Positions 35,501 to 45,258 of a DNA stretch of 64,000 nucleotides are shown here, piece after piece. The position numbers were made by a program, and so were the translations under genes. The notes under the pieces were generated by a model. The model did no database searches. It was not told the origin of the DNA and saw only the letters and a program-made list of their open reading frames with translations. Position 1 is the stretch's first letter. Each line of letters begins with the position of its first letter. The DNA comes from Heterotrichella gracilis (taxonomy: Eukaryota; Sar; Xanthophyceae; Tribonematales; Xanthonemataceae). Location of the stretch: contig JAULBX010002445.1 of the NCBI GenBank assembly GCA_032358255.1, forward strand, positions 1-64,000, in the 5' to 3' direction.

Positions 35501-38500
35501 CACTTGACACAGCCAAGCAGGCAACATGGAAACGCAGCATGCACACCAAACTCATCACCGTTCCAAATCAATGCAACAGGCGCGGAAGACGATGACGATG
35601 CCTATGGCGCGGCGGCGGCCTACGGCAGCCAGCTGGCACACGTGCGCCCCGGGGACGGCGCCATCTCCGATGCCTCCAACGACGAGAACCCCTCCCCTGT
35701 CAAGGGCCTAGTCAGCAGCAGGGATGAGCGGGAGGCGGCCGCGTTTGGAGCCGCGGCCACCGCTGCGGTTGCCAGCAGTGAGGTGCCTGTGTTTGACCCG
35801 CGAGGGGGGCAGTCGTACGTGTACAGCCAGAGGGGAGGGGTGGCCACGCCGCCGGAGTCGCCGCTGACCGGAGGTGGGTGCTGACCCTGAACCCTAAACC
35901 CTAAACCTTAAAACACTAACCCTAATCGAGGCGCCGCAATGCCACCCTGCCTAAAACCCTAATAGTTGCATAAAACCCTCTTGCAGGCTGCCCTTAGATG
36001 GGCAGCACCTCCCAGACCTCAAAACCACATTACCTTACAGGCAGCACCACCCTACAACCCTGCGACCCCATGAACATAAACCCTTACCCTGCCCAAGCCG
36101 TACCCCGGGTAACCCTCAACCTGATCCTTGACCCTACACCCTGCACCCCACCCCCTTGCAGGCAGCACGTGCTCACAGCCTAAAACCCTGACACCCTACC
36201 CCTTCCCACCCTTGCCCAAAACCCTGAACCCTACTTCCCCCCTGCAGGCAGCACCGGCGGGCAGATGGGCAGCGTGGCCCCCCAGCCGCCCCCCAGCACC
36301 GGCGCAGCCTTCGGGGTGGGCCTGGCCGCGGGTGCGGTGGGGGCTGGGGGGGTGGCTGCGGCTGTGGCGCTCAGCCGGGATGAAGATACACCCAGTCCCA
36401 GGGATCCGGACCCCGAGGCCTATGCGCGAAATTTGGATGAGGCGTTTGAGACGGCGGGGTCGGATGATTACCCCGTGCCGCGCGCGTACAGGTCACCGGA
36501 TCTGGATGAGCTGTGAGTGGGTGGGGTGGGGTGGGGGTAGGGGGGCGTGAAGGGGGAGGGGGGTGAGCACCTGCCTTGCTGGCGTGTGGGAGGTGGTGGT
36601 AATGGTGGGGGGTTGATGGGTGGGTGGTGTTGTTGATGGCGGTGGTTGAGAAAAGGGATGTCCTGGCGTGCAGATTGCTGGATTGGTTGAGCTGTGAGTG
36701 AGTGGGGATGGGGATGTGGGGGGCTGGCGGCGGTGGTGGTGGTGGCTGGGAAGGGGGTTCTCAGGTTCTTTGACGAACCCTGGCAGTGGTGGGGAAGAGG
36801 GATTGTAGCCGACGACCCCAACCACAGCCCCACACCACCTCGCAATCCCTATAACGACCCTCTGAGGGCGCGCAAACCCTAAACCCCAACGCTAAACCAC
36901 AGAGCTGACCCTAAAACCCACGCTTACAGGTCCTTCGACAACGACCACTCTGAGGGCGCCGCCGACCGCAAGTTCGGCAAGGCCCTGCGCACTCCCTTCA
37001 ACGCCGCAGCCGCCCCGCCAAACCTCCTGCCCACCGATGCCAATGTCGATGCCGAGGGCAACGGCAACGGCGATCTGGGGACCACACCGGGGGGCATGTC
37101 TTCCATGAATGGGAGTCAATCTGAGGCGCTGACAGGTCCTGCTAATGACTACTCGTTCAAGGCGTCCCGGCCCAGCATGGCGGACAAGGTGGGGGTAATG
37201 GGAGTGTTTCATTTATAAGAATATATTTGGCAGGTTTTTGGGTATGATTTTGGCCCTGCAGGCCAAGTTTGGCTGACAAAGTTGGTGTGTGGAGTGGGGT
37301 GGGCGGTCATTTGTCAAGCAAAAGTGTGAAAAAATCTTCTCACCATTGTGCATGCGCCCCCAGCCACCACCCTTCCATCCCTCCCCCCTCCCACCCACCA
37401 CCGCCTGACACATCTCTCACTCACCACTCCCCACTCCCTCAGGCCACCTCCGCCTCCATCCTGGCCAGCCTGGACGCGCTTCGAGGGGCGGGGGCCGCAT
37501 CGGGCGCCTCCATGGATGATGTGGATGACAAGCTGGAAGTGGATCCCGGGCTGATTGATGCACTCATCAGGGAGCTGCGCACCGCGGCGGCTCTGGAGGT
37601 GGGTGGTGTGGTGGCGGTATTGCTGGTGGTCCTGATGGCGGGAGGGGGTGTGGGGTGAGGGGTGGGTATGTGGATCGCATCCATGTGTGATGTTGATGAC
37701 AAGCTGGAGGTGGATTTGGGGCTGATTGATGCACACATCAGGGAGCTGCGAATTGCGGCAGTGCTGGAGGTGGGTAGCGATGGTGGTTTTGGAAGTGGTG
37801 GGGTGGGTGGTGAGTGTTGAGTGGGCAGTGTAAGGTGGCTGCAGCTCCAAGGCATGCGACGAGCTGGTTGTGGTTTTGCAGCTCGTGCCACACCACCACC
37901 GCCACCGCCGCATCCATCTCAGAGTCATGGGTGGAAGCTTACTTTTCCGTTGTTGGAAGCCACAATAACAGTTCCAAAACTTCATGCTCCAGCGCGTGAA
38001 AAACAGAAAGCCAAAATACCTCACTAACTTTCATCCCCTCGTTCCCCGCAGTCCGCCGTCTACCTCGGCCGCGCCGCCAAGGGCCGCAGCGGTGTTGAGT
38101 TCCAGGCCAACGCCCGCCGCACGCACACGCCTGCGCGCCGCATTGCGCGCACTACTATCTGCATGGGGCCGGAGGAGGGCGCGCAGTTTGGGCTGAGGGC
38201 GGTGCGAGCGCTGCAGGCGGCGGCGGACGGGTGGGTGACGGGATGGTGGTGGCGGGGGGGTGGGGGGCGAGATGGTGGTGTAGGGCTGTATTTTTGCACA
38301 TGGCTGACACTCCAGCTTGCTACCTTTAGGTTGAAGGGTGTCGGTGTATGGTTCCCGCACATGCCCTACCCTTGCGCATCTATTCAGGCAGTGTGGGCTG
38401 AGGGCAGTGCGCTCGCTACAGGCGGCGGCGGACGGGTGGGGGCTGGGGTTGGGTGGTGGCTGAGGGGTGGTGTGTGTGTGGGGGGGGGGCGGTCTGGCTG

Positions 38501-41319
38501 CATGTCCGCACATGGCCTGGCGATCCAGCATGATACCCTTGGGCACTCGTTCACGCCACTTTCCACCATGTGTCCCACCCGCTCAAACTCATCCAACGCA
38601 TGGCCTCCTGGTGGCTCTAGAATGCAGTATGAGAAGCCAAGTAAGCATTTTAAAGTAAGAATCTCTTGCCACCCCCCTCTTAGTACCACCCACCAACTCA
38701 CCACCCCACCTCACCCCCACAGGTGCGCCAAGCACGTGCAGGGCATGGCCTTCTGGTGGTCCAATAGCATGCAGCTGAGGTGGATGCTGTGGGCAATGTC
38801 GCGCGCGGGTTCAATGGTCAGCGCACTACCTGACACCCCAGACACTGCAACCACAGAGGCCTCGGGCTTTGATGAGTTCGACTGGGCGGTGCAGGTGCGG
38901 TGTTGGGGGTGTTGGGGGTGGTGTTGGTGGTGGAGGTGGAGATATATGCAGCCTGCGTGGCGGCGAGATGCGTGTTTAAACCTGCATGTTCAAACAGTTC
39001 TTCTATCTGATAGTATTGGCTGTGCTGCTACGCAAGTATTGCGCAATGTGGGAATGGATGCACACAAACGTCATCCCAGCGCTGTCCACCCCATGCACCT
39101 CCCCACAACCCCAACCCCAACCTACTTGTCTGCAGGCGCTGGTCCCCGGCCTGCGGGGCGGCGAGTCCTACATCTTTGACCGCATGTTCAAGTTCCTGTG
39201 GTTTGAGGTGCTGCTGCGCACAGTGACCAGCAGGGAGCTGTCGATACCCTCATCACCGGGGAGGTCCATGGTGGCGCCGGTAAGGGGTGGCTGATGTGTA
39301 GCCGTTTTCATATCGAACGCCGGTGCCCAGCAAGAGGATTTTTAATATTCAGGGATTATAAAGTTTGAGATATATGTGAAATCAAAGTTTAAAGTATTTC
39401 TTTCATATTTTCTGGCAGGGCTTCGCTGTGCCCAGCAGGAGGAGGCAGTGCTGCCCAGCTTTATTGGTAACTGATTAATAGTAATTAAATCGGTTATGAG
39501 TATATTATCATTTATTCTCTCGCAGGGCTCCGCCAGCGCCCAGCAGGAGGAGGCAGTGCTGCGCTGGCTGGCTGGCTTGAGGGCGGTGCACCAGGAGCTG
39601 GGGGGGGGAGCATCCACCCCCTCCATACCCCTGCAGCACGCCAAGTTCCTCACGCTCCAAATGCTGACAGCCATCGTGCGCAAGGTGGATGCGGTGCTGT
39701 TTGAGAGGCTGCTGGCGGGTGAGTGGTGGTGGTGGTGGTTGGTGGGTTTAAAAGGTGTTGGTGGTGGTTTTTTTTGGGGGGCCATCCACACCCTCAGGGC
39801 CCCTGTAGCGTCATTGTGCGCAAGGTGGATGCGGTGGTGTTTGAGAGGCTGCTGGCGGGTGAGTGGTGGTGGCGGTGGTGATGGGTGGTGGGGGGTGAAT
39901 GGCGGGGGAGGGGTGGTGTAATGATGGCGCAGGCGCGGCCAGCACCCCCCATATCACAACCATCCACACACCCACTGCCCATACCCGTCCGTGCAAGTTA
40001 ACACCCCCCCCTCATCCCCCACCCGCAGTCAGCGACGGCTCCCACAACCCGCACAACTTCTTCTCATCCCGCCCGTGGTCGGGGTCGCCCTATGGGGGCG
40101 GGGGCGCCGCCAGCAACCCCTACAACACCGCGGTCAGCGGGGCGGCCATCGACACCGCGGTTCTCCCCTTTGCCACCGGGCCCCTGACTTTTGGCACGGG
40201 GATTCAGCTGAAGATGGCGCTGACCAAGTGGACCAACTGGGCTGCGGACGCGGGGCTGACGGAGGAGAGCGCGGCCAAGACGGGGTGCGTGGTGGTGGTG
40301 GTGGTGGTGTTAAAAAGCGCAGCATATGCAGCAGCATCGTACATCAACACTCAGGATGGCGCCAGACAAAATCCCGCATGCAGCCTTCTTCATACACCAT
40401 TTCCTTTCACCCACCTACCTGCGGCGACGCCCTGCACCCCCCACCACCCACTCCTCCACCACGCTTATTCCACGCCTCATCCCACACCCTCATCCCACTC
40501 CCTGTTCCTAGACCTGGTCATGATGCCCAAGGAGGCCCAAGGGGGAAAAAAACCTTTATAAAACCCCGAGCGCGGTTTCCTTTCCTGCTGAACCCCGCAC
40601 CCCCCTCCTGCAGGTACTCCCTGTTCCCCAAGCTGCGCGCCTCCTCCGACCTGCTCATGATGCCAAAGGAGGTCCTCACAGACCCCACCATCCGCGCCGA
40701 TGTGGTACCCGGCCTGTCAGTCAACCGCATCTGCCACATTCTGGAGCGGTTCCAGCCTGACGAGTACGCGCCGGCCAAGATACCCACAGGTGGGTGGTGG
40801 TGTGGGGGTGGGGTTGCGACTGTGCTGCATGATGGCATGGTTGTGCAGTCAAAGTCATCCACAGGTGGTATGTGGGGTGTTAGAGGTTCTGAGCCTGTCA
40901 GGTCAATTGCTCTGCCCCTGGTCCTGGTCCACCTGACTGCGCACCTGTTGAACCCTGAGGATAGTGCAACTCCAACCACCACCTCTCCCCTTACGAGACG
41001 TGATTGCGCACCTCCCAAACTCCACCCACCCACCCTCCATCAATTCCCTGCCCCCCTATTTGCAGACCTGCTGCGCATCCTGCGCCAGGCCGCCTCTGAG
41101 AGCGGCGAGCCCCCCTCGGACGACTACGACGAGAAATACACCGCGGTCAGCGAGGGGCACCTGCTGTCCCGGGGACTCATCGAGCCGGTCAGCCTGGAAA
41201 TGGATGAGGAGAGTGATGAAGAGCTGGAAGGCCTGGCTGAGATGTATAATACTGACCCTGCAAGGGATGGAGCGTACAGGTTTCTGCTGCTCAAAGAGCT
41301 GTGGGCCAGCGCTCGGTGA
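32570..41319 (+). CDS. Large protein with N-terminal NT-C2 and C-terminal DIL-like domain
   Basis: Fifteen exons (32570-32803, 33058-33299, 33604-33686, 34250-35299, 35580-35873, 36248-36512, 36930-37188, 37443-37598, 38052-38230, 38723-38894, 39136-39279, 39526-39718, 40029-40284, 40614-40789, 41066-41319) are all in phase, giving about 1318 residues. Residues 1-160 match the EEIG1/EHBP1-type NT-C2 fold (FNYYIHIHSL, LGTVVINLADFA, GEVEMVISLG). A long acidic, Ala/Gly-rich disordered region follows. The C-terminal ~450 residues resemble a DIL domain (FWWSNSMQLRWMLW, YIFDRMFKFLWFEVLL, LSVNRICHILERFQPDEYAP). NT-C2 and DIL domains occur in membrane-cytoskeleton and myosin-linked trafficking proteins; the role here is inferred. 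Its introns are rich in exon-edge echoes. Confidence 0.85.
34050..34280 (+). repeat. Exon-edge echo array, NT-C2/DIL exon 4 acceptor
   Basis: The acceptor and first bases of exon 4 (GCTGCAG then AGCCAGACAGGA, at 34240-34265) are preceded by three decayed copies near 34051, 34099 and 34175. They are separated by CCTAAACC-type tracts, with spacing of about 50-75 bp. Confidence 0.78.
35975..36275 (+). repeat. Exon-edge echo array, NT-C2/DIL exon 6 acceptor
   Basis: The TGCAGGCAGCACC acceptor start of exon 6 (36243 onward) recurs upstream near 35983, 36036 and 36157, each within CCCTAAAACCCT-like DNA. Confidence 0.8.
37505..37783 (+). repeat. Exon-edge echo, NT-C2/DIL intron 8
   Basis: The last ~94 bases of exon 8 plus donor (37505-37610) are copied at 37677-37783. 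The copy keeps GATGACAAGCTGGAGGTGGA and the GAGGTGGGT donor junction but has several substitutions, and it remains an open frame over most of its length. Confidence 0.88.
39414..39885 (+). repeat. Exon-edge echoes on both sides of NT-C2/DIL exon 12
   Basis: The start of exon 12 (39519-39565) has an upstream copy at 39414-39460 sharing CCCAGCAGGAGGAGGCAGTG. The end of exon 12 (39672-39735) has a downstream copy at 39805-39885 sharing GCGCAAGGTGGATGCGGTG and the GCGGGTGAGT donor. One exon is thus flanked by echoes of both its edges. Confidence 0.87.
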
Positions 41320-42300
41320 GAAGGGGGGGTGGGGGTGAAGGAGGGATCGCGAGGTCCTATGTGTGGCTGTGAAGGGGTGGGTGCATGGGCCAGCGCGGGG
41401 TGGGTGGTGGGGGGCGGCGCAGTTGGGTGTGCATGCGTGGGTGGGCAATGTGTCGCTGGCGTGTCCACGTGTCAGTGTGAATGGTGATGGGGTCTTGGGA
41501 GGACGGATGACCCGCATGGGGCCCCGCCTCATCTGGGGGTGTTGGTAGGTGGGTACTGTGCGTGTGTGTGTGAGCGTGTGAGTACGAGCAGGGTTGACGA
41601 TGTGGCGGTGTGAAGGGTTTTGTTGGCTCTGTGGCTGCGTGCATGGGCTGAGGCCCTGCCGTGGTAAATGTGGTGGTGGTGTGCCAGCATATTATGTGGG
41701 GCGTTACAGTTTGCATTGTGTGTCAAGTCTTGACAATGTTGCTGCACCACCTGAAGTGGTGTCTTGCTTGTAGCTGTCCGTTGTTGTGTAGTTTTTGCCC
41801 ACTAGTCTATTGTAATTTGCGCACACAACCAGGGAATCAACTGTTTCTGGTGATACTGGCCTCAGATTGGGGCTGGCCCAGACTGTGGCATGCATGCATG
41901 CGAGCTGTAGCCCAACGCTTACTGGACAGCGTGAGCACAGGGACTGTCCAGTAAGCGACTTCACAGTGACAGGGGTGTGAAGTGTATCCGGATGTCGTTG
42001 TGGACGGCAAGCCCAATTGCTTGTGTCATATGCATGCAGTGTGCATGTCAGGCCACGTGTCAGTAAGGCATCGGAGACCTCAGAAAGTTCCTGCATGCCG
42101 AAGATACGTCGCCACGCAACACCCTTACGCATACATGATGCGATCTTTGCATCTGTTGCAGCAAAAACAACCCTTTTTATCTTGTTCTCTCCACGTTTGT
42201 CACCAGACACATCGCTAGCTTGTCCTCAAGTCGACCTAGCTTGTCCTCAAGTCCCGTCCTCACTAGTGACTCACCGTTTCCGACACAAAAAGCTGACGCG
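41320..42300. other. Intergenic between NT-C2/DIL gene and plastid protein gene
   Basis: GT-rich DNA after the stop, a TGTAA motif at 41811-41815, and a perfect 14-bp hairpin at 41916-41957 (arms 41916-41929 and 41944-41957). The last ~200 bases should contain the promoter of the downstream gene; no core element was identified. Confidence 0.5.
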
Positions 42301-43750
42301 ATGCTGCTCTCTTGCCACCTCAACAAGGCAGCTTTGCCCAGAAACGCCGTGCAGCTGCGTACTGGTCGCCCATCGAGCAGGCTATCGGCCAGCTACTCCC
42401 GTCCAGTTGCGGGTCGCGGCTCGGTCCGGGTGCATGCTTCAGCCGTTTCGGAGGTGCGTAATTTCACTGGCTGTACTTCCAAGGTCACTGATAGCAACGG
42501 GATTTACCGGTGCCTGAAGTGTGGATTTAACCACTTGTGCTGTGGCTGTACGCTGGGAGGGCTGTTGTGTGCTTTAGCTATTGTGGGGCCGCGCAAGAGT
42601 GATGACTGATTGCCCACCTAATGAAGCATCCATATGCATATGGTAAAACAGATACAGGACAAGGTATGCCCTTTCCCCGCAGGTTGGCAAGTACCTAGCT
42701 GAAGCAGCCTCCCAGATATTCAGCGACACCAAGTCCGACGTGCCCTGGGAGGCCACCACCACGCCCTTCACGGGACCAGTCACCCACCACGAGGACTTGG
42801 CTCGCCTTCAGGAGCTCTACAGCATCGTGCAAACCACAAAGGTGGGGGTAGTTCAAAGCCCAAAACTGCCACCGTTTGCCTCTAAACCACTGGCAAACGA
42901 AAGCTTATGCTTTTAGAACTTCGTTGCTTTTTTCCTTTGTATAAACGGTGCAAGGTCCTGCATGTTATGCCTTGGAGGTGGGTTTCTGACGCTGGTTTTG
43001 TCACAGGCCCGCCTGGGCTGCACAGACCCGGAGGCAGTCAACTATGATGCCAATGCGGTCGCTGACGATGGCTCCTGTGAGTTCATGCCTGATGAGGCGG
43101 TGCTGCGGAAGGAGGGCATCGCTGGGTATTTGACTGGGGCGGTGCAGAAGGTGTTTGGCAGCAACTTCAAGAACGCTGACGCTGGCAAGGGCGAGGAGGT
43201 GCAGTGGCCGGCCAGCAACTTTGACGGGGATATTTTGAGGAACCAGAGGGAGATCGTGCGCCTGGTGAGTGCCCCACATGCGCTAACACCTCCTGTATAG
43301 CTAGTCACCACTGCCCAGCTTGCTTATCAACCCTCCTTCTGTACTACAACCCTATGCCGTACATTCCAACCTGCTTGTGGTGGGCTCACTTTTCTACCTA
43401 GCCTGCTATTTCCCCTGGTCAAGCTATGCCTCTTGTGTGTGATATGCACCCTCACGTGTACTCTTGTATCAGCAGCGCACTGTGTGACCCTCAGCTCTGA
43501 CATCGTGTGATGCTGATACAATTTACAAGTGCGAGTGCCATAAATACACACAACAGGCCTTGCTTGGCCACGAGAAGAGCAGGCTAGGTAGGTAGCGACG
43601 TGAGCCCTAAACCCTAAACCCTAAACCCACCATTCCAGCTCCAAATTCCCAGCTTTGAAAGCTTGCTGTCAACCCAACGTGCTTTAATTCCTGCTGCAGC
43701 TCCACTTTGAGAGGGTGGTAAAGCAGACGATTGACCAGGCTAAGAAGTGA
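42301..43750 (+). CDS. Plastid-targeted protein of unknown function with a GCTDPEAVNYD motif
   Basis: Exons 42301-42453, 42683-42841, 43007-43264 and 43700-43750 join in phase to about 206 residues. The first ~50 residues are rich in Ser, Arg and Ala with almost no acids, ending near VRVHASAV, a typical algal chloroplast transit peptide. The mature part contains YLAEAASQIFSDTKSD, then GCTDPEAVNYDANAV followed by DDGSCEF, then QWPASNFDGDILRNQREIVR. The GCTDxxAxNYxxxAxxDDGSC pattern is familiar from many bacterial and algal extracellular proteins but its function is not clear. No enzyme family is recognised. Intron 3 includes a run of three CCCTAAA heptamers near 43608. Confidence 0.75.
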
Positions 43751-45258
43751 GGGAGGCAAGACCAGGAGTGCGTTCAAACACAGTAGGAGCAAAGGCGGCC
43801 CCGGGGGAGCGCGCAACCACAAGATGGGATCTGGGATAATGGAGCAAATCTGAGGTGGGCTGCTGGAGCGCGCTAGCGAGTACACAGTGTTGAGAGGATA
43901 AGAAGAGAACTCGCACAGAGTATAAAATATGGTCAGCAGTAGGTGGTGCAGTATGGAAGTGTGATAGGTACCAGGCTTACAACTGCCTTGGGGGATGGGC
44001 GACCTAACAGCTATGTTGGGTGCAAGACAAATGTTGAAACGCATGCCTGTGGGTTGTCAAATTGTGCAATAAGTAGCTTGAGTGTTGCAAAAAGGCGGCA
44101 AGTAGGCTTGACTGTACGTGCATTCAATCATACAGCTTTTGGTGGCAAGGATTACTGTCAACTAGGGGCCAATGCACACAACTGAACGAGTTTTGATCAG
44201 CTGCGTTCCAGAAAGAAAGAAAGAAAGGGGACGCACAGAGGCGTACTACTAGTTAAGGGGCCACTGGCTCGCGCCAGGGCACCAAGAGAGTAATGCTGCA
44301 GCAGCTGGGCCAGACGAGAGAGAACATGCCTGTGATTGTTGGGTAATAACAATCACGCTCAGCGTAGACAACGGGATTGACAACAACTTTGAGACCCCTG
44401 GCCTGCTGCTGTTTGTTGCTCAGGGTTGGCCTGGTTTTTCAAGTTTTCCAATTTTGGTAACCCAGTGACCCTGGCCCCAGTACGTAAGCTTGGGCCGCCA
44501 GTGGCTTGGAACATCCCTGTAATTAATGCCTGTTAAACCATACTAATATTGTCACACAGAATCACCATCAAAGCCCATGGCAGGATTTTGCATGGCATGT
44601 TTGCTCCAATTGGCGCCAACCGTGACGGTTGCCAAACACTGTGACAGCGACAGGCAGACGACAGACACCCAGACGACATCGCCAACCGTTGCTATGGCTG
44701 CAGACTGGATTTGAATGCATTTGTTAGAGACTGGTCACCATTGGAACACTTCCCACACTATGATACCCATGCCCCATCAATGCAAGCCATCTCAATTTCA
44801 GTTACACATTATTCAGTGCTGTGAATCACCTCTAAGTTAGCGCCACTGCCTTCACACCAATTTTAAACACATCGCACCGCATCCTTTCCAGCTCACCGCC
44901 TACGCTAGCCTAGCACTTCCAATGTTCCAATACCCCAAGAAAACCTAGCCGGACTGCCAAACACTCCGGCGGCTTCTCCCACCATCCCATGCCAAGGCAA
45001 ACCCAACAGCTTTGTTGCTTCAAAAGCATGTATTTCCCACAACCATGCGGGTCCAATCACCAGCGGAAAACCTTCCCAGCAGATCTGGAGGCGCTGGAAT
45101 CCCCTCTCCCCCACCCCTCCCATACACCACCACCACCCCCGCGCACCCTCATCCAAATCCCCATCCGCCAGCCCTACCCTACATCATGGGACCTACAACA
45201 TTTGTCCTATCATGATCCCCCTGCCTAACCTCCCCTCTCCCTCTCCTTGCACATTACC
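43751..45258. other. Intergenic between convergent genes, with a dispersed repeat
   Basis: This holds the 3' flanks of the plastid protein gene and of the reductase gene. It also holds the dispersed repeat at 44212-44290 and a perfect 9-bp hairpin at 44332-44356. A minus-strand TGTAA motif at 44802-44806 could serve the reductase transcript. No gene is seen. Confidence 0.5.
44212..44290. mobile_element. Dispersed repeat copy 2
   Basis: A GAAAGAAAGAAAG stretch, then GGACGCACAGAGGCG, then GGGGCCACTGGCTCGCGCCA. The same order appears at 59487-59560 and, truncated, at 28669-28765. On the minus strand the family ends in a CCCTTTCTTTC-like tail, as retroelement 3' ends often do. Confidence 0.55.

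Noticed and set aside
43600-43640. Telomere or chromosome end suggested by CCCTAAA runs
   Set aside because: Runs are only two or three units, occur in both orientations across the window and lie within introns between intact exons.
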